Shown here: positions 17,692 to 25,163 of the stretch, piece by piece
Numbering within the stretch: the first letter of the stretch is position 1
How the letters are laid out: each line of letters starts with the position of its first letter
Origin: Arthrobacter sp. OV608
GTDB taxonomy: Bacteria > Actinomycetota > Actinomycetes > Actinomycetales > Micrococcaceae
Length of the DNA stretch: 64,000 nucleotides
NCBI GenBank assembly: GCA_900110595.1
Contig: FOEZ01000012.1
Span: forward strand, 62,001-126,000
Reading direction: 5' to 3'
Made by a program: the position numbers and the translations under genes
The notes under the pieces: model-generated
The model's database searches: none
Told to the model about the DNA's origin: nothing
The model's input: only the letters and a program-made list of their open reading frames with translations

Positions 17692-17722
17692 AGCGTAGGG
17701 GTTGACGCTGCGTCAAGGTCAA
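17692..17722 (-). promoter_or_regulatory. MerR-type promoter and operator of the TipA gene
   Basis: On the minus strand TTGACC (-35, 17722-17717) and TACGCT (-10, 17697-17692) are separated by 19 bp, the overlong spacing that MerR proteins act on. The spacer contains the perfect inverted repeat TTGACGC-A-GCGTCAA (17716-17702). The ATG at 17685 lies seven bases after the -10 box, so the transcript is probably leaderless. Confidence 0.75.
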
Positions 17723-18102
17723 GCGGGTTTTCCGGGATGCCTTTTACGCGGTGGCCTGGGGCGGGGGGAACGCGTGCGGGCCTGGGCAACGAGCCGGGTG
17801 AACGCAAAAATGAAGACGGCCTCGATGATGAGCATCAGGGCTACGAGCAGCCATTGTTCCTCGGCTATGAACACAATGCACCCTGCGAGCGCGAGGATGG
17901 TTCCGAGGACTAGTGTGTAGACGGCAAACCCGACCGCGACGCGGGCGCTGCGGACCCCGGTTCGGAAGCCGAAGCCCAATGGTTCCCCGCCGGGATGGCC
18001 GGGGACGAGGTCCGGGCCGGCAGGCGGGAGCTGGTCGAACTCCTCCCAGGGGTCCTTCCCTGCATCGTTGCCTGGCACATTGTCCGGGGGCTGTCCCGTC
18101 AT
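17719..18102 (-). CDS. Small membrane protein of unknown function
   Basis: About 127 residues: a Pro/Gly/Asp-rich soluble N terminus (about 50 residues), two hydrophobic helices (VAVGFAVYTLVLGTILALAG and EQWLLVALMLIIEAVFIFAF) and a strongly basic tail RSPRPRPPRKRHPGKPA. No known domain. Two ATG codons in tandem (18105 and 18102) could start it. It lies just upstream of the TipA gene on the same strand, and its end overlaps the TipA -35 region. Confidence 0.65.
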   Translation of the reverse strand: MTGQPPDNVPGNDAGKDPWEEFDQLPPAGPDLVPGHPGGEPLGFGFRTGVRSARVAVGFAVYTLVLGTILALAGCIVFIAEEQWLLVALMLIIEAVFIFAFTRLVAQARTRSPRPRPPRKRHPGKPA

Positions 18103-18141
18103 CATCCCATTATCCCAAATCTGCGAACGGGACAGGGGGCC

Positions 18142-18205
18142 GGGGAACGCTCTCTCACTTGATGCTGGGTTTTGGGGAACGCTCTCTCACTTGATGCGCG
18201 TTTTT
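18142..18205 (-). repeat. 32-bp repeat array, reverse-oriented half
   Basis: Two nearly identical 32-bp units begin at 18142 and 18174 with GGGGAACGCTCTCTCACTTG and end in T-runs; a degenerate third unit continues from 18206 with GAGGAACCCTCTATCAC. Read on the minus strand they match the units of the forward half (AAGTGA-AGAGCG core). Confidence 0.8.
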
Positions 18206-18290
18206 GAGGAACCCTCTATCACACCCCGAGTCCCGGACGTGACCTCCGGCACGATGACCGCGGCAGCACCGCCGTCGGCCCTGCCGCGAA

Positions 18291-18430
18291 GCGATAGAGC
18301 GTCCGTGGGAAGCCCGCGTTAGGTGATAGAGCGACGGTAGGAAGCCCGCGTTAAGTGATAGAGCGTCGGCCGGAAGTCCGCGTTAAGTGATAGAGCGTCG
18401 GCCGGAAGTCCGCGTTAAGTGATAGAGCGT
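18291..18430 (+). repeat. 32-bp repeat array, forward-oriented half
   Basis: Four complete 32-bp units start at 18291, 18323, 18355 and 18387, plus a partial fifth at 18419. Each begins G(T/C)GATAGAGCG and ends CCGCGTTA(A/G). Units 3 and 4 are identical. There are no unique spacers, so this is not a CRISPR array. With the reverse half it fills most of the 430-bp gene-free stretch before the cold shock gene. Confidence 0.85.
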
Positions 18431-18447
18431 TGGACGGGGGAGAAGCC

Positions 18448-18490
18448 AACAAAAAACAGCGGCCTCCCCAACATGTGTTGGGGAGGCCGC
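18448..18490 (-). terminator. Rho-independent terminator of the cold shock gene
   Basis: A perfect 15-bp hairpin (GCGGCCTCCCCAACA and its complement, 2-base centre, 18459-18490) is followed on the minus strand by a run of six T (18456-18451). It lies 46 bp after the cold shock stop codon. Confidence 0.88.
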
Positions 18491-18535
18491 TGCCTGGCGG
18501 CCTCCTCCTGCTGGTGCAGGAGGAAAGCCGAAGCC

Positions 18536-18739
18536 TTAGAGCGGGCGGATGTTCTCTGCCTGCGGGCCCTTCGGACCCTGGGTCACATCGAATTCAACCT
18601 TCTGGTTCTCATCGAGTGAGCGGTATCCGCTGCTGGCGATTGCTGAGTAGTGGGCGAAAACGTCAGCGGACCCGTCATCGGGGGCAATGAAGCCAAAACC
18701 CTTTTCGGCGTTGAACCATTTAACTGTGCCTGTTGCCAT
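18536..18739 (-). CDS. Cold shock protein (CspA family)
   Basis: A 67-residue nucleic-acid-binding OB-fold protein. It contains both RNA-binding motifs, [11 protein letters not shown] (RNP1) and DVFAHYSAI (RNP2), and starts [14 protein letters not shown] like other CspA homologues. ATG 18739 fits the family length. A promoter about 80 bp upstream leaves a leader of roughly 75 nt, as is usual for cold-shock genes, and a strong terminator follows. Confidence 0.96.
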   Translation of the reverse strand: MATGTVKWFNAEKGFGFIAPDDGSADVFAHYSAIASSGYRSLDENQKVEFDVTQGPKGPQAENIRPL

Positions 18740-18819
18740 GGCTGCATTCCTTCGTGTGACTCTGATTCTCCCCCGGGCCACCGGCCCGAAGTGCGCGGAG
18801 AACGTCCCCCGCAGTCCCC

Positions 18820-18848
18820 AACGTACGGGGCTGGCGCCAACCTTGCAA
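18820..18848 (-). promoter_or_regulatory. Promoter of the cold shock gene
   Basis: On the minus strand TTGCAA (18848-18843) and TACGTT (18825-18820) are spaced by exactly 17 bp, matching a vegetative sigma promoter. It lies just beyond the response regulator stop codon. Confidence 0.55.
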
Positions 18849-18871
18849 GGGTAACGGGATTTTAAGTGTCG

Positions 18872-19498
18872 TCAGCGCATGCCCTCACGGCGGATCGCGG
18901 TGGCTATGGCAGCGGCCCTGGTGTCCACCCCGAGCTTGGCATAAATGTGCGCAAGGTGGGTCTTGACGGTGGCCTCGGAGATGAAGAGGCGTTGGCCCAG
19001 TTCACGGTTGCTGAGGCCCTCTGTCAGGAGGCTGAGCAGTTCGGCCTCGCGTGGTGTCAGGATCTCGTCGGGGTTGCGCAGCTGCTGGAAAAGCCGCGAC
19101 GCAACGGGCGCGCTCATCACGCTCTTGCCCTGGACTGCGCCCCGGATGGCCGCAAAGATCTCCTCGGGTGCGGCATCCTTCAGCAGGTACCCCATGGCAC
19201 CGGCGTCCACTGCCCGGACAATGTCCGCATCGGAGTCGTACGTGGTGAACACCAGGATGGCCTGCCTCTTGTTCCGCTCCCGGATTTTGCGGATGGCTTC
19301 GATTCCGTCCATCCCGGGACCCATGGCGAGGTCCATCACCACCACGGACACGGGGTGCTGCGCCAGCAGGTCCAGCGCGTCCTCTCCGGACGCTGCTTCG
19401 GCAACGACGTCGATATCCGCCTGGGTGCCAAGCAGGGCCCGCAGCCCGCTTCGCACCACGAGATGGTCGTCCACCAGCAGCACGGTAATGGCGTTCAC
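18872..19498 (-). CDS. NarL/LuxR-type response regulator (SenR-like)
   Basis: A 208-residue regulator: receiver domain (VLLVDDHLVVRSGLRALLG, phospho-acceptor Asp56 in VVMDLAMGPGMDG, Lys in GYLLKDA) and a C-terminal LuxR helix-turn-helix (LTPREAELLSLLTEGLSNRE, then ISEATVKTHLAHIYAKLGV). GTG 19498 overlaps the kinase stop by four bases (GTGA). It forms a two-component system with the upstream kinase. The secreted HbpS-like gene across the divergent region suggests a SenS/SenR/HbpS-type redox or haem-responsive system. Confidence 0.93.
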   Translation of the reverse strand: MNAITVLLVDDHLVVRSGLRALLGTQADIDVVAEAASGEDALDLLAQHPVSVVVMDLAMGPGMDGIEAIRKIRERNKRQAILVFTTYDSDADIVRAVDAGAMGYLLKDAAPEEIFAAIRGAVQGKSVMSAPVASRLFQQLRNPDEILTPREAELLSLLTEGLSNRELGQRLFISEATVKTHLAHIYAKLGVDTRAAAIATAIRREGMR

Positions 19499-20754
19499 GG
19501 TGCCTCTCCCGGGATCTTCGGCTCGGCCGCAGCGGGCAGTTGGGCTGCGACGATGGTCCCTTCACCGGGCGCACTTTCCACGGAGAAGGCGCCGCCCAGC
19601 TGTTCCACCCGTTGCCGCATGGCACGGAGGCCATACCCTCCGGCGCCCGACGGCGGTGCTGCCGCCGCCGGATCAAAGCCGGTGCCGTCGTCGTACACAT
19701 CCAAGGTGACGGCGTCCGGAAGGAAGCCGAGGGTTACGGTGGCAGTGGAGGCGGCAGCGTGCAGCTTGATGTTCGAGGCCGCGCTCTGGACTACCCGCAG
19801 GAGTGCGTGCCGGACGTCGGCCGGCACGTTGCGGGGTTCGCCGGTGACCAGGAGCCGGGCCGCCGGGACATACTGCCTGGCCGCGACAAGCAGGGCGTCC
19901 GGCAACGGCGAGGCGTCCAACCCGGGGGAGGCGAGTTCGTGGACCAGGTTGCGGGTCTCGGAGAGATTGCCCCTCAACAGCGCTGTGGCCTGGCCAAGGT
20001 CTGCCCTCGCGGCATCAGCCGGCCATGCCCTCCCGGCCGCTTCCAGCAGGAGGAGGCTGCTCGCCAGGCCCTGGGTCACGGTGTCGTGGATTTCCCGGGA
20101 CACCCGTTCCCGTTCGGCAATGGTGCCCGCCCGGCGCTCGCTGGCCGCAAGCTGTCCCTGTGCGAGCGATACTTCCGCGTGCAGGCGGCGCTGTTCCTCG
20201 GCGTCGTGCTGGATCCGGTCATAAACCAGCGTCAGCATCACGCCTACGGCCAGCGGCCCCAGGAGCATTGCCAGGTCAGTGCCGTCGCTCAGCTTGAACA
20301 GGCCTGCGGCGGTGGCAGCGGCCGTAACCCCTGCTGTGATGTAGGCGGCTGCTCCGTTGAAGGCGATCCGGCAGAGGAAGAAGAGCGCGAACGAGCACCA
20401 GGCAAAGCTGGGAGCGGCGATGACCAGGACGGCCCACACGCCCACCAGGGCAACCATCCACGGTGCGCCGGGCCTGGCGCGCTGCGCCTGGATGGCGACG
20501 GCGAGATACAACAGGCAGGCGCCGGCGGCCAGGCCCAGGACCAGGATGTTGTCTGCCGGGCTGTGGCGCATCACGTAGCGGACCAGCGACGCCACCATCA
20601 GGACGCCGAAGCCAAGGTGTACGGCGGTATCGATCCTACCCAGGCGCGGGAGCCTCTCCGGTGTGCTGCTGGATGCGGCAGCCCCGCCTGTACCCCCGTT
20701 GGCGCCGGGGTCCGGTGCGGGCGCGGCGTGGGATGCGGTGGCTCGGGGAGGCAT
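19495..20754 (-). CDS. NarL-type sensor histidine kinase (SenS-like)
   Basis: About 419 residues: five or six membrane helices in the first half, a short coiled coil, the HisKA_3 phosphorylation site SREIHDTVTQGLASSLLLLE, and a HATPase domain with YDDGTGFDP and GAGGYGLRAMRQRVEQLGG. The membrane half lacks a large extracytoplasmic domain, as in Streptomyces SenS. The start is uncertain: ATG 20754 is used, while ATG 20793 would add 13 residues; neither has a strong ribosome binding site. Confidence 0.9.
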   Translation of the reverse strand: MPPRATASHAAPAPDPGANGGTGGAAASSSTPERLPRLGRIDTAVHLGFGVLMVASLVRYVMRHSPADNILVLGLAAGACLLYLAVAIQAQRARPGAPWMVALVGVWAVLVIAAPSFAWCSFALFFLCRIAFNGAAAYITAGVTAAATAAGLFKLSDGTDLAMLLGPLAVGVMLTLVYDRIQHDAEEQRRLHAEVSLAQGQLAASERRAGTIAERERVSREIHDTVTQGLASSLLLLEAAGRAWPADAARADLGQATALLRGNLSETRNLVHELASPGLDASPLPDALLVAARQYVPAARLLVTGEPRNVPADVRHALLRVVQSAASNIKLHAAASTATVTLGFLPDAVTLDVYDDGTGFDPAAAAPPSGAGGYGLRAMRQRVEQLGGAFSVESAPGEGTIVAAQLPAAAEPKIPGEAP

Positions 20755-20820
20755 GGAAATTTCCGGTTCGAATGGGGGACAGCTACCTCCCATGCTATTG
20801 CCCCCGCCCTTGCCCGTCTC

Positions 20821-20890
20821 TCAGCCTTTTGGCTGATACGGCTGGCCTTTCGGAGCAGGAGGCCGCAGCCAAAGGCCCGATGCCCTGCTC
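20821..20890 (+). promoter_or_regulatory. Structured leader candidate upstream of the HbpS-like gene
   Basis: TCAGCC-TTTT-GGCTGA forms a hairpin at 20821-20836. Just after it, GGCCTTT (20844-20850) can pair with AAAGGCC (20871-20877), and GAGCAGG (20853-20859) with CCTGCTC (20884-20890). The last two stems interleave and would form a pseudoknot. No known riboswitch class was recognised. The first palindrome could instead be a protein operator in the divergent region. Confidence 0.35.
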
Positions 20891-20963
20891 ACGTGCCCAC
20901 GAAAGGATGGGACTGTACCCCGGCGCTGAACCGTGGCTGGGCTTTGACCATAAGGAAAACACC

Positions 20964-21530
20964 ATGAAGAAGTCATCGAAAGTATTCGCCGCCGCAGCCG
21001 CCGGCGCACTTGCGCTCACCGCCGTTGCGACGGTCACAGCAAATGCCGGCCCGGGTGCTGCTCCAGCAGCCGTTCCTGCTGCCGACGTCCAGCCCGTGCC
21101 GGAGAACGTGGTCCAGCAGAACCGTATTTCCGTCGGGGCATCCGCAAAGGCTGTGTCCGCGGCGCTCGCGAAGTGCCAGGCGGACAAGCTGCCGTTCGTC
21201 ACCGTGGCGCTGGTGGACCGCTTCGGCACGGTGCAGGCGCTCCTGCGGGGCGACAACGCCGCCGAGCACACCATTGAAGCCGCGAAGCAAAAGGCCTACA
21301 CCGCCGCAGCGTTTGGCACCCCCACCAGCGAACTGGCCAAGCGGATCAACGGCAACGGCCCCAGCATCGCCGACCTCCCCGGCACCCTCTTCCTGGCCGG
21401 CGGCGTCCCGCTGAAGGTGAACGGTGTTTCCGTGGCCGGGATCGGCGTCGGAGGTGCTCCCGACGGGGCCCTGGACGAGGCCTGCGCCACTGCCGGTGCT
21501 GATGCCATCGTTGCTGCTGCCGCTCAGTAG
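20964..21530 (+). CDS. Secreted haem-binding-like protein, HbpS/GlcG (DUF336) family
   Basis: A 188-residue exported protein. The signal peptide runs to about residue 28 (MKKSSKVFAAAAAGALALTA, cleavage near ANA-GPG). The mature part is one DUF336 domain: VTVALVDRFGTVQALLRGDN, then AAKQKAYTAAAFGTPTSELA, and the Gly-rich GVPLKVNGVSVAGIGVGG. In Streptomyces, HbpS of this family binds haem and iron outside the cell and controls the SenS kinase. AAGGAAAAC precedes ATG 20964. The two-component genes are directly divergent. Confidence 0.88.
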   Translation: MKKSSKVFAAAAAGALALTAVATVTANAGPGAAPAAVPAADVQPVPENVVQQNRISVGASAKAVSAALAKCQADKLPFVTVALVDRFGTVQALLRGDNAAEHTIEAAKQKAYTAAAFGTPTSELAKRINGNGPSIADLPGTLFLAGGVPLKVNGVSVAGIGVGGAPDGALDEACATAGADAIVAAAAQ

Positions 21531-21540
21531 GCTGGGCCGC

Positions 21541-22245
21541 ATGAAGTGGGTTGGGGTTTGCTGCCTTGCCGTCTCCTTGACCCTGGCCACGACTGCGTGC
21601 CAGGCGGGTCCGGAGGCAACGCAGCCGCCGCAGCCTGCGCCGCCGTCGTCCCTTGCCGGGGCGGAAGGGACGACGGCCGTGGCGGAAACCCCATCAGCCC
21701 CGTCCCCGTCCCCGGCGCCGGCAGCTGCTCCTCCGATGCTGTCCGCGGAGGAACAAGCGTAGCTTGACCAGGCACTCATCGCCGCCGCCAAGGCCAACAA
21801 CGTGCCGCTGGTGCAGGAACTCATCGGGCGGGGCGGCGATGTGAACACCAAGGACGCGATCCAGGATTCGGCGTTCCTCTACGCGGGCGCGGAAGGATTC
21901 AACGAGGTGCTCCGGTTGACGCTGGACGCCGGGGCAGACGTCGCCAGCACCAACCGGTACGGCGGGACCGCCCTGATCCCGGCCAGCGAACATGGCCACG
22001 TGGAGACTGTCCGGATCCTGATCGCCGCGGGGGTGCCGGTCAACCACGTGAACAACCTGGGCTGGACCGCCATGCAGGAAGCCATCCTGCTGAACAACGG
22101 CGGACCCAGGCAGCAGGAGGTGGTCCGGATGCTCCTCGATGCCGGCGCCGACCCCAACATCCGGGACCGGGAGGGCAGAACGGCGCTGCAGAACGCGGAG
22201 CGCCTCGGTTTCGCCGGGATCGCAGCCCTGATCCGCAACCGGTAG
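21541..22245 (+). pseudogene. Ankyrin-repeat lipoprotein gene interrupted by an in-frame TAG
   Basis: ATG 21541 opens a lipoprotein precursor (signal VSLTLATTACQAG, then a Pro/Ala/Ser linker) that runs to MLSAEEQA and is stopped by TAG at 21760-21762. The same frame then continues without another stop to 22245 with four ankyrin repeats (ALIAAAKANNVPLVQELIGR, then GGTALIPASEHGHVETVRIL, and later units). The intact protein would have 234 residues. The repeats could still be made alone from GTG 21802 but would lack the export signal. It lies 10 bp after the HbpS-like stop, so the two were probably co-transcribed. Confidence 0.8.
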
Positions 22246-22258
22246 CCTCCTGGTAAGA

Positions 22259-22323
22259 GCAACGCGGGGTCAGATATGGCCCGATAATCCGCTCCGGAAC
22301 GGCCATATCTGACCCCGCGTTGC
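22259..22323. repeat. Long-arm palindrome, family 1, copy A
   Basis: Perfect 23-bp arms (left 22259-22281, beginning GCAACGCGGGGTCAG; right 22301-22323) flank a 19-base loop. It lies between the convergent ankyrin and thiolase genes. The outer 12 bp (AACGCGGGGTCA and complement) recur at 34532 and 43798. Confidence 0.9.
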
Positions 22324-22326
22324 TTT

Positions 22327-23511
22327 TCAGACGGCCTCGAGGACGCTGACGTAGTTGGCGATGCCCACGCCGCCCATGTTCTGGACGGCGGCGCGGCGGG
22401 GGCCGGCCAGCTGCATGTCCCCGGCGGTCCCCGTGAGCTGCATGGCGGCGATGACGTGCTGCGAGACGCCGGTGGCGCCCACCGGGTGGCCTTTGGCCTT
22501 CAGGCCGCCGGAGACGTTGACCGGCAGCTTGCCGTCCTTGTACACCCAGCCTTCCTCGATGGCCCTGGCGCCCTGCCCGGGATCCGTCAGGCCCATGGCC
22601 TCGTACATCAGCAGCTCCGCGATGGTGAAGCAGTCATGCACTTCGGCGAAGTCCAGCTCATCGATTCCGACGCCGGCCATCGCCAGTGCCCGCTGCCATG
22701 ACACCCGGGTGGCGTTGAAGGCTACGGGGTCCCTGCGCGCGGCGGGGAAGAAGTCGTTGGCGTGGCCGAAGCCGGCGAGGCGTACCGGAGCGGTGGCACC
22801 GCCGGTCGCCGCAGTAGACAGCACGACGGCGGCAGCGCCATCAGACACAGGGGAGCAGTCCGTGCGGCGCAGCGGGTCCGCCACCATCGGGTTTTTGTCC
22901 GACACCGTGCGGCAGAATTCGACGCCGAGGTCCTTGCGGAGCTGAGCGTAGGGGTTGTCCACGCCGTTGCGGTGGTTCTTGGCGGCGATGGAGCCCAGGA
23001 CGTCCGAAACGCTGCCGTAGCGCTTCTCGTAGTGCTTGGCCACCTCGGCGAACAGCCCCGTGAAGCCGGTGGTGGAGGCCTTGCCGGCCATGTCGTAGTC
23101 GGCCCCCAAAAGGCCGGCCCCCACAACGTCGGCTCCGGCGTGGGTCATCTTCTCGGCGCCAATCACCAGCACGGTTTTCGCGGTGCCCGCCAGCAGGGAC
23201 TTGGTGCCCTGCTGGAAGGCGGCAGAACCTGAGGCGCACGCATTCTCCACCCGTGTGGCCGGAACATTGGCGAGCTGGTCCGAGACCTGCAGTGCCAGCG
23301 AGGACGGGAACGCCAGGGGCATCATGCCGGAGTTGAACTGGCCGAGGTAGATCTCGTCGATCTGGCCCGGCTCGATGCCGGCGTTGGTGATTGCTTCGGT
23401 GGCCACCTGGACGATCAGTGACTCCAAGGTCTCGTCCACCAGCTTCCCGAAACGGCTGTGGCCCCAACCCGTGAGCAGGACGTCTTTACCGAACTGTTCC
23501 TGCAGGCTCAT
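22327..23511 (-). CDS. Thiolase (acetyl-CoA acetyltransferase, SCP2-type)
   Basis: A 394-residue thiolase-fold enzyme. The nucleophilic Cys lies in [16 protein letters not shown], and the C-terminal catalytic regions are [20 protein letters not shown] and [20 protein letters not shown]. The HDCF motif and the lack of the usual C-terminal CxG loop place it in the SCP2/nonspecific-lipid-transfer group rather than with PcaF. It is last in an operon with both subunits of a CoA-transferase, consistent with thiolysis of a 3-oxoacyl-CoA. Its start overlaps the upstream stop (ATGA). Confidence 0.88.
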   Translation of the reverse strand: MSLQEQFGKDVLLTGWGHSRFGKLVDETLESLIVQVATEAITNAGIEPGQIDEIYLGQFNSGMMPLAFPSSLALQVSDQLANVPATRVENACASGSAAFQQGTKSLLAGTAKTVLVIGAEKMTHAGADVVGAGLLGADYDMAGKASTTGFTGLFAEVAKHYEKRYGSVSDVLGSIAAKNHRNGVDNPYAQLRKDLGVEFCRTVSDKNPMVADPLRRTDCSPVSDGAAAVVLSTAATGGATAPVRLAGFGHANDFFPAARRDPVAFNATRVSWQRALAMAGVGIDELDFAEVHDCFTIAELLMYEAMGLTDPGQGARAIEEGWVYKDGKLPVNVSGGLKAKGHPVGATGVSQHVIAAMQLTGTAGDMQLAGPRRAAVQNMGGVGIANYVSVLEAV

Positions 23512-24218
23512 GCCGTTGCTCCTTCCAGGGCGGATTCCCCGACGCCGGACTCCCCGACGGCGGATCTGTCCAGGGCAACAGTGAACTCCGCCTCCGTCTT
23601 CTCCTGGATTTCCTCGACGGTGACCCCGGGCGCCAGCCGGGTCAGCGTGAGCTGCCGCCCGCCGTCGTCTGTCTTCGCAAGGTCAAAGACCGCGAGGTCG
23701 CTGATGATGCGGTCCACCACGGCGAGACCAGTCAGGGGCAGGGTGCATTCGCGGACGATTTTGGCGCTGCCGTCTTTGGCGTTGTGCTCGGTGAGGACCA
23801 CGACGCGCGGTGTTCCGGCCACCAGGTCCATGGCACCGCCCATGCCCTTGACCATCTTGCCGGGGATGGTCCAGTTGGCGAGATCCCCGCTGCCGGAGAC
23901 CTGCATGGCGCCCAGGATGGCCACTTTGACGTGGCCGCCGCGGATCATGCCGAACGAGGTGGCGGAATCGAAGATGCTCCCGCCGGGCAGCACCGTGACG
24001 GTCTGCTTGCCGGCGTTGATGAGGTCGGCGTCCTCCTCGCCCTCGTACGGGAACGGGCCCATGCCCAGCAGCCCGTTTTCGCTCTGCAGGACAACCCGGA
24101 CGCCGTCGGGCAGGTTGTTGGCCACCAGCGTGGGAATGCCGATGCCCAGGTTGACGTAGTCGCCGTCGTTCAGTTCCTCGGCCGCGATGGCGGCCATTTC
24201 ATCCCTGGTCCAGGCCAT
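23508..24218 (-). CDS. 3-oxoacid CoA-transferase subunit B
   Basis: A 236-residue beta subunit of a family I CoA-transferase. The catalytic Glu lies in [14 protein letters not shown], preceded by [17 protein letters not shown]. The C-terminal 40 residues after the usual end are acidic. AAAGGAGAACCCC precedes ATG 24218. It transfers CoA from succinyl-CoA (or acetyl-CoA) to a 3-oxoacid such as acetoacetate or 3-oxoadipate. Confidence 0.92.
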   Translation of the reverse strand: MAWTRDEMAAIAAEELNDGDYVNLGIGIPTLVANNLPDGVRVVLQSENGLLGMGPFPYEGEEDADLINAGKQTVTVLPGGSIFDSATSFGMIRGGHVKVAILGAMQVSGSGDLANWTIPGKMVKGMGGAMDLVAGTPRVVVLTEHNAKDGSAKIVRECTLPLTGLAVVDRIISDLAVFDLAKTDDGGRQLTLTRLAPGVTVEEIQEKTEAEFTVALDRSAVGESGVGESALEGATA

Positions 24219-24249
24219 GGGGTTCTCCTTTTAGCTAGGTATTTGGTGG

Positions 24250-24981
24250 TCAGACGGCCAGGGCTTCGGCATCAGCCGGGACACCGCGCGGCCGGACGGT
24301 GCGCTGCTCGATGTCCTTGACCCTGTTGCTGGCCTGGACCAGGCGCTGGACGAAGACGCCAGGGGTGACGATGTGGTTGGGGTCCAGTTCGCCCGGCTGC
24401 ACAACCACCTCCGCCTCGGCAATGGTCAGGAGGCCTGCCGTCGCCACCACCGGGTTGAAGTTCCGGGCGGTATAGCGGTAGATGAGGTTTCCGTCCGTGT
24501 CCGCGGTGTGGGCGTGGACCAGTGCGACGTCGGCCGTGATGGCGCGCTCCTGGACGTACGTTTCGCCGTCGAACACCTCGTGCGGCTTGCCTTCGGCAAC
24601 CAGGGTGCCAACGCCGGTTTTGGTGTAGAAGGCAGGGATGCCCGCGCCGCCGGCCCGCAGTCGTTCCGCAAGGGTGCCCTGCGGGGTGAACTCGACCTCC
24701 AGGCGGCCGGCGAGATACTGCTCCGCGAAGAGCTTGTTCTCACCCACGTAACTGGCAATGACCTTCCGGACCTGGCCCGCCTCGATCAGGATGCCCAGCC
24801 CCTTGCCGTCCACCCCCATGTTGTTCGAGACCACTGTCAGGTCCTTCACGCCTGAATCCCGGACGGCTTCGATCAGGTCCGCGGGGATGCCGCTAAGGCC
24901 GAATCCGCCCACGGCGAGAGTCATTCCGTCCCGCAGTGCCCCTTCCAGGGCGACGGCGGGAGCTGGCTGAAGTTTGGACAT
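24250..24981 (-). CDS. 3-oxoacid CoA-transferase subunit A
   Basis: A 243-residue alpha subunit with GALRDGMTLAVGGFGLSGIP, SNNMGVDGKGLGILIEAGQV and the ALVHAHTADTDGNLIYRYTA segment of family I CoA-transferases. ATG 24981 follows GAGGAGGCGCC, so the nine extra upstream residues of the open frame are not used. It is the first gene of the CoA-transferase/thiolase operon and diverges from the IclR gene. Confidence 0.92.
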   Translation of the reverse strand: MSKLQPAPAVALEGALRDGMTLAVGGFGLSGIPADLIEAVRDSGVKDLTVVSNNMGVDGKGLGILIEAGQVRKVIASYVGENKLFAEQYLAGRLEVEFTPQGTLAERLRAGGAGIPAFYTKTGVGTLVAEGKPHEVFDGETYVQERAITADVALVHAHTADTDGNLIYRYTARNFNPVVATAGLLTIAEAEVVVQPGELDPNHIVTPGVFVQRLVQASNRVKDIEQRTVRPRGVPADAEALAV

Positions 24982-25013
24982 GGCGCCTCCTCGTTGAGAG
25001 TCCCGCAATAATC

Positions 25014-25028
25014 GTCCACTTTGTGGAC
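25014..25028. promoter_or_regulatory. Candidate IclR operator 1
   Basis: GTCCAC-TTT-GTGGAC is a perfect inverted repeat 33 bp upstream of the CoA-transferase start, in the divergent region with the IclR gene. Further GTGGAC and GTCC half-sites occur near 25113-25136. Confidence 0.55.
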
Positions 25029-25134
25029 TATGGGTCTGGAGATGGACATTACGGGTGGGTTGGGAGGGCTGTCAAGGCATCAAAATTCGGCATTTCTGCC
25101 CGTTTCTACACTGTGGACGGTAAGGTAGTCCGTG

Positions 25135-25147
25135 TCCATATTATGGA
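25135..25147. promoter_or_regulatory. Candidate IclR operator 2
   Basis: TCCAT-ATT-ATGGA is a 13-bp inverted repeat directly upstream of the IclR start (GTG 25164), placed where it could mediate autoregulation. Its TCCA/TGGA ends resemble those of site 1. Confidence 0.45.
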
Positions 25148-25163
25148 TAGAAAAAGGTGAAAA

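Noticed and set aside
18142..18430. Regular repeats that resemble a CRISPR array
   Set aside because: The 32-bp units are contiguous with no unique spacers, two orientations are present and no cas gene is nearby.
20815..20836. Sequence CTCTCAGCCTTTTGGCTGAT resembling the 5' end of a eukaryotic U2 snRNA
   Set aside because: The genome is bacterial; the similarity is a short hairpin coincidence.
21760..21762. TAG as a recoded codon (pyrrolysine or suppressor)
   Set aside because: No recoding element or pyrrolysine genes are visible and the position is a linker, so a nonsense mutation is simpler.
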